From Cryptomeria japonica (Eukaryota > Streptophyta > Pinopsida > Cupressales > Cupressaceae), in NCBI RefSeq assembly GCF_030272615.1, contig NC_081408.1, positions 767,099,330-767,163,329 on the forward strand: a DNA stretch of 64,000 nucleotides, given 5' to 3'. Position numbers and translations under genes: made by a program. The notes under the pieces are model-generated. The model did no database searches. It was not told the origin of the DNA and worked only from the letters and a program-made list of their open reading frames with translations. Numbering within the stretch: position 1 is the stretch's first letter; the number at the start of each line of letters is the position of its first letter. This document shows, piece by piece, positions 1-11,618 of this stretch.

Positions 1-1172
1 AAAGTTGCTAAGTATGTCATTTTTAATGATGTATTATATAAGAGGGGATTGGATAGGACCTTCTTGTGCTATGTAGATAAATCGCTCCAAGAGTCTCTGT
101 TGAAAACATTTCATGACGAAGCCTATGGCAGCCATTTCTCTTCAACGGTGACTACCTACAAGATTTTAAGGAATTGTTATTATTGGCCAGGGATGTTCAG
201 GGACGTGTATGCATGGGTGGCCAAGTATGAAAAATGTAAGTTGTTCACAGGTAACCCGCAGCTTGCTGCATTACCACTCTGACTCGTGGTTGTAGATGAA
301 CCCTTCAAGCAAATGGGGTTTGGATTTTATAGGCCCTCTGACACTTACTTCTAGTGTAGGAAATACACATATCTTTACAGCTATAGACTATTTTACTAAA
401 TGGGTTGAGGCCATTCCAGTACGAAAGACATCCTTGGAGGTTGTTTGTAACTTTCTGAAAGAGAAGATCCTGGTTCTTTTTGGGGTCCCGCTAAAAATTG
501 TGGTTGATAATGCTACTAATTTCTCTTCTGTCGAGATTTCTTTATTTTGTTATGATCATGGAATCTCCCTTGCTCACTCTTTTGATTATTATCCTTAGGG
601 AAATGGTCAAGCTGAGTCCAGTAATAAAAGTGTCATAAATATCATGAAAACTTTAGTGAGTGAAAACTTTAAGGATTGTCATAAAAAATCGTATGAAGCC
701 CTTTGGGCTGACATACATCACCAAAGAGGGCTATTAGGATGTCACCGTTTGAACTGGTCTATGGTGTAGGTGCTCAGGTAGCACTTCCTTTGGAACTGGT
801 AGCTACTAAGTTACAAACTGTCATTGAAGACGCTTATTTTCAGAATTCTCTGAAAAAATGGATTATGCATTTGATGAGAATTGATGAAGAGAGCGATAAA
901 TTAGTGAACCGGATAACAGAGCACCAGATGAGGGTGAAGAAATATTTGAAAAATGGGCTAGGCCATAGGAATTCATGCTAGGCGATCAGGTAGTGCTCTG
1001 GGATAGAAGAAGTGAACCCAAAGGGGCACATACAAAGTTCGAATCGCTCTTGAAAGTACCATTCTTGATTCATGAGGTAAAAGGACCAAATTTATTAAAA
1101 ATTACAAATCACAATGGTACTGCTCTTCTTCTGACCTATAATGGTCAGGATTTGAAATTATACCAATTGTAA
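1..1172 (+). pseudogene. Ty3/gypsy integrase, 3' part of pol (element A)
   Basis: This is the integrase end of a gypsy polyprotein, which inserts the element cDNA into the host chromosome. In order I see an H2C2 zinc-binding region (HDEAYGSHFSS at about 112-147, YEKC near 226), then the catalytic core with the first Asp in GLDFIGP (about 317-337), the second in VVDNATNF (about 500-523) and the Glu in NGQAES just after a stop at 596-598. The C-terminal region continues from MSPFELVYG (739) to a stop at 1170-1172. The first zinc Cys is replaced by Tyr (KYEKC, against RCEKC in the related element H on the other strand). Several stops and frame changes show it is dead. The upstream part of pol lies outside the window. 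It is the same family as element H at 16548-47216. Confidence 0.9.
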
Positions 1173-1340
1173 ACGAGAGTCCCTCATGGTTCTGTATATA
1201 GTATTTTGGTTGATTGGCAATTGTGTGTCTTTTCTATTTTTGTTTCTATTTGGGTCTTTAAATAAAGTCTTCTTGGGATACCAGTGATTTTGAAGTTCAT
1301 TTCTAGTTCCTTCACAGTTCTAGTCCCTAGTCAGAGCCGA
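1173..1340 (+). other. Untranslated 3' region of gypsy element A
   Basis: Non-coding stretch between the integrase stop and the proposed LTR start. It matches the reverse complement of about 21559-21735 in element H, including the words CCCTCATGGT and TTCCTTCACAGTTCTAGTCC. I see no convincing polypurine tract. Confidence 0.6.
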
Positions 1341-2236
1341 TGTTAGTCCTTCCTGCAATTTTCCGTTTTGAATATTCATACTTGCAGGTTGCCTTATTGT
1401 GCCTTTATTTTCGTCGAGTCTTTTGTTCTCCTTCATACTTGAACTGTTGAACTCTTTCTAAAAAGTTCAATGGGTTCAAAGTTCAAAGCGCATTTTAGAG
1501 AAAAATCATTAGTGGTCTTTGTCTTCATGAGAGCAAGCACACTTTTGTTTTATGTCTTGAGCTCTGAACCCGTGAGCCTTAATTAGTTCAAGGTTCAAAA
1601 TGTCTTTTGTGAGTCACAACAATATATTGTTCTATAACGAGCAGATGTATATATGTTTTAAGTTAGTTTTCGATCTTTAACTTTGAACCAAATCTCAAGC
1701 AGTTCAAATGGTTCAAGGCTTCTGTTTAATAATCATCATTGTTTCCCACTCCCGGTATTGTTGTGTGTCACTCATTCATTGTTGTACTTCCTAAATGAAC
1801 TTGAATCATTGAAATTTTTGTCAAATGGTTCAAGGTTCATGAGTTCACTTCAAAACTAACTCTAAGGCTTTTTGATGATAATGAAAGTGGCATGGAAAAA
1901 AGGAATATTCCTAGCATTCAACAGTTTTAAAATTCTAAATATGAAAAGTAATCATGAGTGCATCAACTACTTGTGCGGAAGTGATGGATAATTAAGAAGG
2001 TGTCAGATTTTAGTCATTTCACTGTTACTTCGCACGCTTGAGTAAATCATTATGAAGCGTGTGTGGCTTTATAGATATTTTCTCATCTGATCAAAAGGAA
2101 TGTATGAATTTATTTCCATAGTTTGTAAGGGTTGCAGGTGCCATACTTGAGCAAATTGGAGGCACTGAAGGTAAAACCAACTCTGATTTCCCGCGAAAGT
2201 TTCCAGTTTTCATGGTGGTAACTGGTAAGTTCAGAT
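1341..2236 (+). repeat. 3' LTR of gypsy element A, first ~0.9 kb
   Basis: It begins TGTTAGTCC and is collinear with the reverse complement of about 20700-21558, the 3' LTR of element H. Both are rich in 'ggttcaaggttcaa' words, which makes a local degenerate simple repeat (about 1440-1860). The match runs to about 2231 (GTAAGTTCAG), where LTR element B has inserted. The rest of this ~5-kb LTR is not found in the window. The exact LTR start is inferred from the TGTT...AACA ends. Confidence 0.7.
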
Positions 2237-3388
2237 TGTTGGCTTGATGATGATTATAATGTATTTATCACTTGTTGTCATTGATGAAACACTCTCACAC
2301 ATATCTATGATTACATTGACTACCGGTATAGCTTCAATTGGTTTACACTACCAACCGGTATGTTTAAGGTCTATCCTTAACTGGTACTTTGTATCAACTA
2401 GTATGTGCTTAAGAGATAACCTGTGGTAACACTAAGTCAGCATCAGAATGAGGATGAAGATGAAGAAGAAGATCAAGTGGAAGATTCTATGACAATGATT
2501 CACTAGTTTTATTCCAACTGGTATTGAGTACTCTAACTGGTATCTGATTTTGTGATGAGTTACCAGCACCATTTATTTGGCGGTCATTTTTGTGATGAGT
2601 TACTTGCACCGTTTGTTTGGTGGTTGTTTTTGTGATGAGTTATATTTAAAATGACTAGATACATTGCACCTAGGTAATCGTGTCCCTATGGCAGACATAA
2701 GGTTCGCATGTCTATTTAAAGACATCTTAGTGAAGAATTTTCATACAGGATGAAAAAGAGAGAACGGATATAGAAGAGGTGATCTATGCGAATATTTTTA
2801 CTGAAGAGCGATAAGTGCTTAGATAGAGAGTACTATTGCATATACTTAGAATGATTTGATCAAACAAGTTCTGTGCTACTCAAAACAAATCAAATCTTTC
2901 TTGTTGTCTTCTAATCATTACAACAGAATAAAATCCCCTAACTGGGTAAGCTCTAACAAGCTTCATTGTAAAAATCCTCTAACAAGGTGATCCATTAGTT
3001 TGGATTCTAAAATCCTTCAGCAAGGTTACTCTTAACAGGGTAGTACTCTTGACAAGGTATAAGCTTCTAATCAAGCTTGGGATCTCTAACAAGATTCATC
3101 TCTAGCACAGCTCTTTGTAAGACCCTACTCGGTCAGTTTTCTATTACTGCAGATAGTTAACTTGTGAGTTCCATCTGACCATAGTTTTTACCTATTTGGT
3201 TTTTCAACATATAAACATTTGTGCTATGGTGGATGTTCTACTTTGTATGGATGTTGTTATTTCATTTTAGATAGCATGTATTTTGTTCAGATTCTAAGTT
3301 AAGTTAATCTACGGGTTAGTGTTTAAAGTTGTGCTTGTTTTGGTGTCACTGATTTACCCCCCCCTCTCAGTGCTTTTCAAGACCTTCA
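2237..3388 (+). repeat. 5' LTR of non-autonomous element B
   Basis: A 1152-bp LTR starting TGTTGGCTTGATG and ending ACCTTCA, directly followed by a primer binding site. It carries repeated 'accggta/aactggta' words and the CCCCCCTCTCAG block near the end, features shared with the other copia-type LTRs in this window. The left flank (CAGAT, 2232-2236) would be the target duplication. No matching 3' LTR is present, so B is truncated. Confidence 0.8.
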
Positions 3389-3390
3389 AT

Positions 3391-3403
3391 TGGTATCAGA
3401 GCC
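3391..3403 (+). other. Primer binding site of element B (initiator tRNA-Met)
   Basis: TGGTATCAGAGCC lies two bases after the LTR end. This is the standard plant copia primer site complementary to the 3' end of initiator tRNA-Met. Confidence 0.9.
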
Positions 3404-3450
3404 TAACTTCTTTCAAGCCTAACCACTTGGAAGGAAATATTGAAACTACC

Positions 3451-4755
3451 ATGGGGGATAGAAGCTACTTCAAGATGGTTAAAGAGCTAGATGCTAGCAA
3501 AAACGAGATTGAATCTCTTAGGGGAAAACTATGAGTTTCTCAAACCAGAAGGAAAGAGTTATCTGAAAAACTATTAGAAATATCTAATAACAGTTCTTCA
3601 GATGAAGCAAATATTGATTCTTTAACAGAAGAAGTTGAAAAGTTGCAGGGTGAGAAAATGAATCTAAGAAGAGAGCTGGAAGGTCTCACTATCTACATGA
3701 CTCAGGAACTGGAAGCCCAAAGAGCTGCTGAAGATCTTATCAACATAAGAGATCAGGAAATCATAAAGATTAAATGGGAAAAAGATATGATATATGGGGA
3801 CCTGATTATTGAAATGGAAGAAAAGGAAAACCTAAAGCTAGATCTTGTGTTGGCATCATCTCTGCAAGAGGACCTGTCTAAGCATAATTAAGATCTTGTC
3901 AAAAATCTTACTGAAGCCAATGAGAAATTGGAAAAATTCATCAAAAGTTCTACCACGCTGGAAGAACAAATTCAATCACTAAGAATGAAGGGTGATATCT
4001 CTAGACTTGGTTTTCATACAACTGAAAAATGTGAATCCTCTGGTACAAAGAGTAACTATCCAAAGAACAAAACTGCTTCTAAAGGCAATAAGACTACCAA
4101 TAAGAAGGCTTTTAAACCTGTCTTCTTTGTTTACCATAAGTACTGCAAATGTTTGTAGGAACAAACCTAACAGAAATGCAAATTACAATACTAATGCTAG
4201 GTATGTGTCTAGAAAGTTTGAAGGACATTGCTACACTTGTGGAATGTATGTGCATAAACATATTGAGTGCAGATATGGATCAAACAATCATGTACCACAC
4301 ATGCCTCCTAGACCTTACCGGATAAGGAATTTTGATAACCAGGTGAACAGGAACTGGCAAAGATCCTATGGCAACTAGTTTAGTCCATTCAAAATGGAAA
4401 GGTAACAAATGTTATGTGTAACTTTTGTAATAACCTTGATCATATGGCTATGAACTGCAGAAAAATAATAAAAAGAGGAAATGCAGGACCCTAGAGATCA
4501 TCTGGTATGGTTTGTTACCGCTGCAACAAACTGGGGAACCTGCCAAAGTTTTGTAGATCAAGGAATAGTTAACTGGTCAACTCTTTCAAGGATTAGAAAG
4601 GAAAGTAGAAAATTGATGTTGAGGAAACAAGAGAAGATATGAACCAGACTTGGAAGAAGAAAAGGAAGAATTGCCTATAGAGGAAATCATTCCTTCACCT
4701 AGTGAAGAGAATCTAGCACCGGTGAGTTCAGCCTCTCTAATATGGCTAAGGGGAG
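3451..4755 (+). pseudogene. gag-like protein with coiled coil and multiple CCHC knuckles (element B)
   Basis: Starts MGDRSYFKMVKEL 48 bp after the primer site. The first ~170 codons are Glu/Lys/Leu-rich and look like a long coiled coil. Then comes a basic linker (TASKGNKTTNKKAFKP) followed by up to four zinc-knuckle positions: a broken first one near 4120-4160, CYTCGMYVHKHIEC (about 4231-4272), CNFCNNLDHMAMNC (about 4413-4458) and CYRCNKLGNLPKFC (about 4510-4555). The tail (KIDVEE...NQTWKKK, about 4611-4660) matches the gag-like gene of element C, 36088-37390. It has several in-frame stops (3534, 3889) and at least one frameshift near 4130. In Gag, knuckles of this type bind RNA. No protease, integrase or RT follows. 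Confidence 0.75.
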
Positions 4756-4876
4756 CATAGGGTATGTGCAAGCTAATGAGTCACAAATTCGCGGAAGTCT
4801 GCGCTTTGGAAAACACGCTCTGTTAATGGTTTGGCCTCCCGAGCTGAAAGGTCATAGGGTGCCGAAGCTAAATAAA
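4756..4876. other. Unassigned junction between element B and the DNA transposon
   Basis: About 120 bp after the gag-like homology fades and before the GC-rich terminal repeat begins. I see no coding or repeat match elsewhere in the window. It could be the remainder of B or the true outer end of the transposon. Confidence 0.35.
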
Positions 4877-4957
4877 ATGGTCCCCCATTTTGTTACCAAA
4901 TGGGCCCTCGTTTATAAACAAAACGGGCCCCCGTTTATAAACAAATCGGGGGTTTTT
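4877..4957 (+). repeat. Left terminal inverted repeat of the DNA transposon
   Basis: Two to three degenerate copies of a ~22-bp unit of the form AACGGGCCCCCGTTTATAAA (copies near 4898-4920 and 4921-4944), preceded by GGTCCCCCATTTTG. Its inverted partner is at 14801-14876. Confidence 0.65.
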
Positions 4958-6056
4958 GGATAATTTTTCATTTTCACCGTGACAGTGAATTGACAAGAAG
5001 AGATAAAAAAACAGGCCCCCACGCTGTGGTTTCCACTTCAAGCCTCCACCACTATCCCAGGTACACATTCAGTCATCTATTTTCACATTTCATAATTTTC
5101 TTGTATATTTTTCTTGTTTTTTGTGTATTATTTAGCTTTTTTTTTATTATTTTAGTTTTTTTTATAGTAGCATATAAATAAATTATTTTTTATATTTGTA
5201 AATTCTTGATTTTGATCTAAAATATTTTTCAACAGTTAACCCTAAACCGTAATCAACAAATTTAGAAATCAAAACCAAACCTAGATAATTAACAAAATGA
5301 AATGGAAACAAAAACAAAAACGTTTGAAAATGAAATTGAAATAAAACCAAACATATGTACCTAAATTGTTCTTAATCCTCATTAGGCAATTCAAAAGTTA
5401 CCACTAACTTAGTATAACCTTAAAAGTAATTAACATTACTCTTCAAATTTTAGATATCAAAGTTTAGGCTTAGGTTTATGCCATGTCATGGCATAAAGGT
5501 CCTATTATGGTCCTATTATGTCATGTGATGGTATAAAAGGATCAATTATGAACACAATTTTAGAGCAAAGCTAGATAAGTTACTAAAATTGGATTTTGGT
5601 TTACATAGGTTCATAAAGGAAGCTAATATGCCAAATATATAATTCATTAATACAAAATAAAAAATATTCTTGATTTATAATGTTGATTGATAATGAGTTT
5701 TCTAAATGGGGTGCTAATTATATATACATCCGAAAGATTTGAAAAATGTAATTCCCAAGAAGTATTTTGAATACCTGTAGAAGTATATTGGTATATCTAG
5801 AATGTAATTTATATTATAAAATATTTGATATATGATTTGAAGTTGGTAGATATTTTGAGGAGGATTTATTAGATTATGTTATGATTAAGCTAATATTAGA
5901 AGAATGGTTTTAACAACATCTTTTGGTTTTAAAAGGTGCACAAGGTTTGAAGTTGAAATCATATTCGATTGTATATAATATTAAATTGTTAAGGAGCAAT
6001 TTTTTTTTAAAATAGTTAATTTAAGATATTAGTTGAAGCTATTTGAGAACGTGAGA
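4958..6056. other. AT-rich non-coding interior of the DNA transposon
   Basis: No reading frame that looks like a protein. The stretch is T-rich at 5064-5200 and AT-rich beyond. I see nothing else in it. Confidence 0.5.
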
Positions 6057-6305
6057 TAGTCCTAATGAACACACGAGTTAAATTAATGAACCTAGGACAA
6101 TCACAATGAACATATGATAGTCCCAATGAGCCTCAAATGATCCTAATGAATGTAGGGCAGTCTTAATGAACCTAAGAAAGTCCTAATGAGCCTAAGAAAG
6201 CCATAATGAACTTGGGACAATCCTAATGAACCTAGGATAGTCCTAATGATTATAGGACAATCCTAATGAACCTAGGATAGTGTAAACGAGCCTAGGATAG
6301 TGTAA
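6057..6305 (+). repeat. Minisatellite, ~20-bp unit, about 12 degenerate copies
   Basis: Tandem copies of a unit close to TCCTAATGAACCTAGGATAG. The best-preserved copies lie at about 6217-6290. The unit contains the palindrome CCTAGG. Copies diverge toward the left end. Confidence 0.85.
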
Positions 6306-8561
6306 GAAAAAATCACTACAAAAAAGACCTCAAATGCATTAAATGAATTTCCCAATAATGCACTCATGTTTATCTTTTTTTGGTCATTTGGCTACCTTTT
6401 TTTACAACGTCTTGGTGTCTACGCCCCTAAGAAGACCTTTTCCTCAAAAATTTCTTGGATCATGAACTCCTCATGTGCACCAAACATAAGTTGCCACTTG
6501 GAAGCTTCTAATGCACACAATCCTTTCAATCAATCTACTCCATTGATCTCTCAAAACAATCTTAGTCTTTAACCCTCTATCCTTCATGACTATAAATAAA
6601 TCATTATATGAGCTATTTTCAAGAACTCTTGTAATGCAATGTTATGTTGCCAATTTAAGCACCTTACATCCTATCTTGGTCACAAATCCATCTTGAAGCC
6701 ATCAACCTTTAGCTACAACAAGAGTTTTCTTTCTGAGATACTATTGTCTTTCATCTTTTATACATTATCCTTTAACTCGATCTAAAGGTGGTACTTATGC
6801 ATAGCATAATGGTTTGAAATTCATAGTTTAAGTCCTTTATTGATTTTTTATGCTTGCTTGCATACACATATATTGCTAGAATTTAGCAATTCTTTATAGC
6901 TTCTATTTTAGTTTATTTATGAAAGAGTATAAATGAAGCTGTATTTAAAGTCAAAATTGTAACATCCCCTCAATCATTGAGGTAGAATTCAAAATTGATT
7001 TCACCTCTAATTATATGAAAAATTTAATTTGTCTGTACATATCAAAATCTTTCAAAATTTTGCATATTAAACAATAAAATATTGTGACGAACAAGTCTCT
7101 AGAGTCTTAAAAACCTTTATTTTCATAAAGTGCCAACACTGCATTTTTTCCCTAAAATATTCTCTTTGATTAATACGAAATTTTTAAATGGTTGCCACTA
7201 AAAGTATTAGGTTAGCGAAAGGAATTGGGATATTTAAAAATAGGCTTGCATCACTTTTTTAGCTTCATTGAGTTGTAGTTTGTTCATTGACTTAATAATT
7301 AAGTGCTTGCAAGTATGATAGTGGACACCTTTGTGCATGAGTGCATCCCTAAAGCTTTCAATTATTAAAATAAAAAGCATTACGATGTGATGATTTGAAG
7401 GAGATGTATCCGTTAAAGAAATATTATGGATGGGTATTAATGAGGATCATATAGTATGTTAGGAATTTTATTTGGAATGTTAGTCAAAATAATATTCTAG
7501 TTGATAATTATAAATGGATGTGTAAAATATTGTTGAAATTGATTATTTTAAAAGTAAATATTGCAAGGTTAATTTTGTTTTTAATTGTTGGCATGTTGTG
7601 TTGGTTTTTATGTAAGAGTTTCATTTCTTATTCAACTTTGTAATAGAACTTGTGTATGAATTGATATCTTAAATTTTATAGAAAGATTATATATGAAAAC
7701 AAATGATTGCGGAGTTTTATAATAAATGATTTATAGGAAATAATATTTTTTGAAGGTTTTGTAAATTATAATCTTGTGTAGATTTGATTATGGGAGAAAT
7801 TTAATGGTGAAATATGCTTAACTCTTCAAACGTTTTGATGTTTTGTCTTTACATGACAACCACTTAGAATATAATATGTTTTAAGTAGGTCATTTATAGT
7901 CATGGGAGATTAGTTTTTTTTTAAGATTGTCTGAAGACTAATCAATGTAATATGAATTGATGGCAATTATCTCAAAACTATGTAATTGAATTCTAATAAA
8001 TTATCATGTACACTAAAACAGTAGAAATATGGAGCATCCAAACACACACGTGCATTTTTCTAGATTTATTAATATTATTGTGTTGTATCTCATTATAATT
8101 TAGTTTCAAAATAACTTTAAGTTAAAGTTAACAAAATATTATGTTGTCTTAGTAATATTGTTTCCATGCTATATATTCTTACACTAGAAGGAGGATCATC
8201 TTATTTCTCACTTCTTTATTGATCTTATGTATGAAATATTTTATATTGATTTTAATAGTTGATGCATTTTACAAGAAATGAATTTATTAAATTGAATATA
8301 TAATAGATTTATGATGTTTCATTGAAAGTTTTTATTAAGTTTTGTGCACAAATTTTATATTTCAAGATTCAATAGTATGTACATGTATATTTTTTTAAGT
8401 TCAATATTATATTATATATTTCATGTGTATCTCATTCAACAACATAGAAATGTTACTATTTATAAATGTTTTTTTTTAATTTAGTAAAATAGATTCTTCT
8501 TTGACATAGAGTTGTATATAATTCATGTATATCTTTATATATGCAGGAGTTCTTTGTTATC
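6306..8561. promoter_or_regulatory. Upstream region of transposon ORF1, AT-rich
   Basis: Non-coding, AT-rich. CTATAAATAAATC at about 6589 is a TATA-like word, and TATATATGCAG ends at about 8547, 14 bases before the ORF1 start codon, so an intron in the 5' leader is possible. A CACTACAAAAAA word at 6314 resembles a CACTA tip but has no partner in the window. Promoter function is inferred only. Confidence 0.3.
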
Positions 8562-10791
8562 ATGGATGTCTTTGACATAGATGAACTATTAGGTGAAAAT
8601 CCCCCACCACAACCCCCTCCTCCTCCTCCTCCACCTCCACCACCACCACCACCACCACAACTACCCCCTAGATTGGATGAAATTCATTTAAGAGAATGAA
8701 TTAATGAAAACCTACAAGTGATTGACCAAAACATTACTGCTATCCAAAATGAGCAAATCATGCCACCCCATTTTGTAGAGTTTGCAAAAGCAATGCAAAT
8801 TGTTGTCGAGTCAGTTAGATCTGTTGATTCTCAATTAGATCAATTTCATAGACGATGACAAGAGTTGCATGATTTTTATGTTGATGGTTTAACTTATAGG
8901 CAAATCACTGATTTGAAAATAACCAAAGCTCATTTATGTCCATATTTTACCAACCCAAAAACAAGAGAACCAATGCAACCTAACCAGAAAAGAATTTCAA
9001 TTAGGTGGTGTGTGCATCTAGAAATGGCTAGATACTTTTGGGATAGATGGTGGATGGTTTTTGATTATCCACCACATCGTAATTATGAGGTCCCTTTTTA
9101 TTTTTTGAATAAATTATACTGTGAGTTTGTAATGAACCAAAAACCAAATTATTTTGACATTAAGTCATTCCAGGGTGTTGGTTGTGGAATGCCACAGCAT
9201 AGATTAGGGGCACGGAGTAATAATCCCCTACCGGATCCACCCATAGTTCCACTTGTTGTTTCATCGATTCCTGCAGATGTCCAAAATACATCATTCATTT
9301 CGACATTAGATGCTTTGACTTCCCTCACAGGTAACTTGAGTGAGCAAGCTGCTCACATGGCATCTACTCCTTGATGGATGCCACATATGTGTTCAAGTTG
9401 TCATGAGACATGTTCAGGTCCTACTGCTGCTGCAGGATCTACTTTAGTTCCAGCTGAGCATGATGCAGCAGATGATAGTATGATGACATCTTATATGGAT
9501 TTTCTTTGCTCGGATGTTCATCTTGACTAGGTATAGATATATATACATGTACATGTCAATCTTTTTATACTTCATTAAATATAGGTATAAACTAAGTGCA
9601 TCTCTTTTTTAATACAATCTAATACTTCATTAAATAAATTTTGTTTATGTAGATAAGGACTACACCTAATATTAGAGTCAATATTGCATCTACTAGAACA
9701 CAACTTGACACACCTTATGGGGTATAGTATAAATTTCTATCTAGACATTGTACTATCTTTTTAAGTTAATATGTTATCATCATATACTATATAAATTTTC
9801 ATGTTGATACATTGAATGCTTCTTTCTCCAGGATTCAGGTCATGAGGGACCCTCTACATCACATCGAGAAGAGGGTTTGACTATTGTGACACCATCTATG
9901 GTGTGTATCTTATAATTCTTAAATTAAATATGAACTCTTACAATATTGTAACTTAACTTGAAATTATTTAGTACACATATATATGTTCACTAAATATGAT
10001 TTCATTAAATGCATGTATGCAGGTGGACACTACCATTAGGATAGGTTATCCTCATAATTTTGATCAGAGCCAATTTGAACGCACATCGACATCCTTTGAG
10101 GTATTAATATGTAATACTTAATTTGATCTTATTTTGACTCTTAATTTAAGATTTAATTGGACACTTTGAATTTGACCTTGTACAGGAGTTAGCTAGCACT
10201 ACATTTGGTGTTGATACTGCACAAGATACTGCTAGAGGAGATACTGCTAGAGGATCTGATGAGCATATGGTAAGTTTGTAACTTAATTTATGAATTCTAC
10301 TATATTTGATAAATGATTCTTTTAATAGTTAATTTCAAGTAATATTTTAATATTATTTTTTTATTGTACAGCATGAGACAAGTGGATCTGGACCACATCC
10401 CGGGGACAAGAGAGATACTGCTAGAGGATCTGATGAGCATATGGTAATTTTGTAACTTAATTTATGAATTCTACTATATTTGATAAATGATTCTTTTAAT
10501 AGTTAATTTCAAGTAATATTTTAATATTATTTTTTTATTGTACAACATGAGACATGTGGATCTGGACCACGTCCCGGGGACAAGAGAGATACTGCTAGAG
10601 GATCTGATGAGCATATGGTAAGTTTGTAACTTAATTTATGAATTCTACTATATTTGATAAATGATTCTTTTAATAGTTAATTTCAAGTAATATTTTAATA
10701 TTATTTTTTTATTATATAGCATGAGATAGGTGGATCTGGACCACGTCCCAGGGACAAGAGACCACGAGATGTTATTGATGATAGCACTTAG
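8562..10791 (+). pseudogene. Transposon ORF1, nine-exon accessory protein, unknown function
   Basis: I assembled nine exons with GT...AG borders: 8562-9530, 9653-9721, 9832-9900, 10023-10100, 10186-10269, 10372-10443, 10546-10617, 10720-10791. That is eight clear blocks, and a ninth 5' leader exon is possible. Every exon is a multiple of three and all introns are phase 0. The frame is about 320 codons in exon 1 and ~494 codons in total. Exon 1 starts MDVFDIDELLGENPPP, has a Pro tract (about 8600-8670), and a central Trp/Tyr-rich part (RWCVHLEMARYFWDRWW near 9004-9054). The later exons are Thr/Ser/Gly/Asp-rich, ending RPRDVIDDST. Exon 1 has four in-frame stops (8697, 8856, 9372, 9528) and no frameshift. 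I do not recognise the family; a DNA-binding partner of the transposase is possible by position. Confidence 0.6.
10238..10759 (+). repeat. Three tandem copies of a 174-bp exon+intron unit
   Basis: The word GATCTGATGAGCATATGG recurs at 10253, 10427 and 10601, an exact 174-bp spacing. Each unit is a 72-bp phase-0 exon (peptide HETSGSGPHPGDK... ending GSDEHM) plus a 102-bp intron. The intron acceptors read TACAG (10371), TACAA (10545, AG lost) and TATAG (10719). Confidence 0.9.
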
Positions 10792-11618
10792 ATTTTACTG
10801 TTTATTTGGCTTTGATATGTACCTTTTTATGGACTTTACACATTTGTTTACACATGCACATACTTTATATATTTTTTGCACATTAGATATTATGTGGAGT
10901 GAACATCATGTTACCATCTAGACATATATATGGATTAGATATTATATGGATTATGTGGACTTGAAATTTTACTGTTTATTTGGCTCTAATATGTACTATT
11001 TTATGGGCTTTACATATTTTTTTACACGTGCACACACATACTTTATATATATGGATAGTTTCATAATAGGTTTAGATCATATATATTATGTGCATACTTT
11101 ATGTGTATTGTGCCCATTAGATATTATGTGGACTTGAAATTATGTGCACATTAGATCATATATATTGACTTGAAATTATGTGGACTTGAAATTTTGTGCA
11201 TACTTTATATATTATGTGGACTTGAAATTTTATTTATGGAAGTTGTGCTTAAACAACTTTATAGGCATTATGTGGACTTGTAATTTTATTTTTGGAATTT
11301 CATTTAAATAGTTCTTGTGATTAGATAAACTAAAGGTGCATACATCATGAACTAAGTATCAAAACATATCTTATAATTATAACATATTCTAAATTAAAAA
11401 GTATCATTTAACAAATATAATGAATAGAACTTGATTAAAACATAATTATCTCATTCATAAATTTGACCAATAGTCTCTCATTTATGTGTATTGTACACAA
11501 AATGTAATCAAGAAGACATATCTAAAATAAAATAAACAGTCTATTTAAATAACTTTGTTTTCATTGATGCCTTCTACTTGTGGTAGACCTGAAACAAAAT
11601 TTTACTATATTCATTCCG
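10792..11618. other. AT-rich spacer between the convergent transposon genes
   Basis: Non-coding. It contains a partial duplication: ATTTTACTGTTTATTTGGC at 10792 and again at 10966. It also has many scattered copies of TTATGTGGACTTGAAATT (about 10951, 11129, 11180, 11213, 11270). Both genes should have their 3' ends and polyadenylation signals here. Confidence 0.6.

Noticed and set aside
4990-5181. Hydrophobic small ORF
   Set aside because: Caused by a T-rich stretch; no start context or homology.
6314-6325. CACTACAAAAAA, a typical CACTA transposon tip
   Set aside because: No inverted partner or 3-bp duplication found in the window. It sits inside the other transposon and may be chance.
8600-8670. 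Proline-rich tract, considered as an extensin or formin host gene
   Set aside because: It is a short codon repeat in ORF1 exon 1, followed by non-host sequence in the same frame.
10238-10759. Regular repeat-spacer array, considered as CRISPR
   Set aside because: The 'spacers' are repeated too. The unit is an exon plus intron in a eukaryotic transposon gene.
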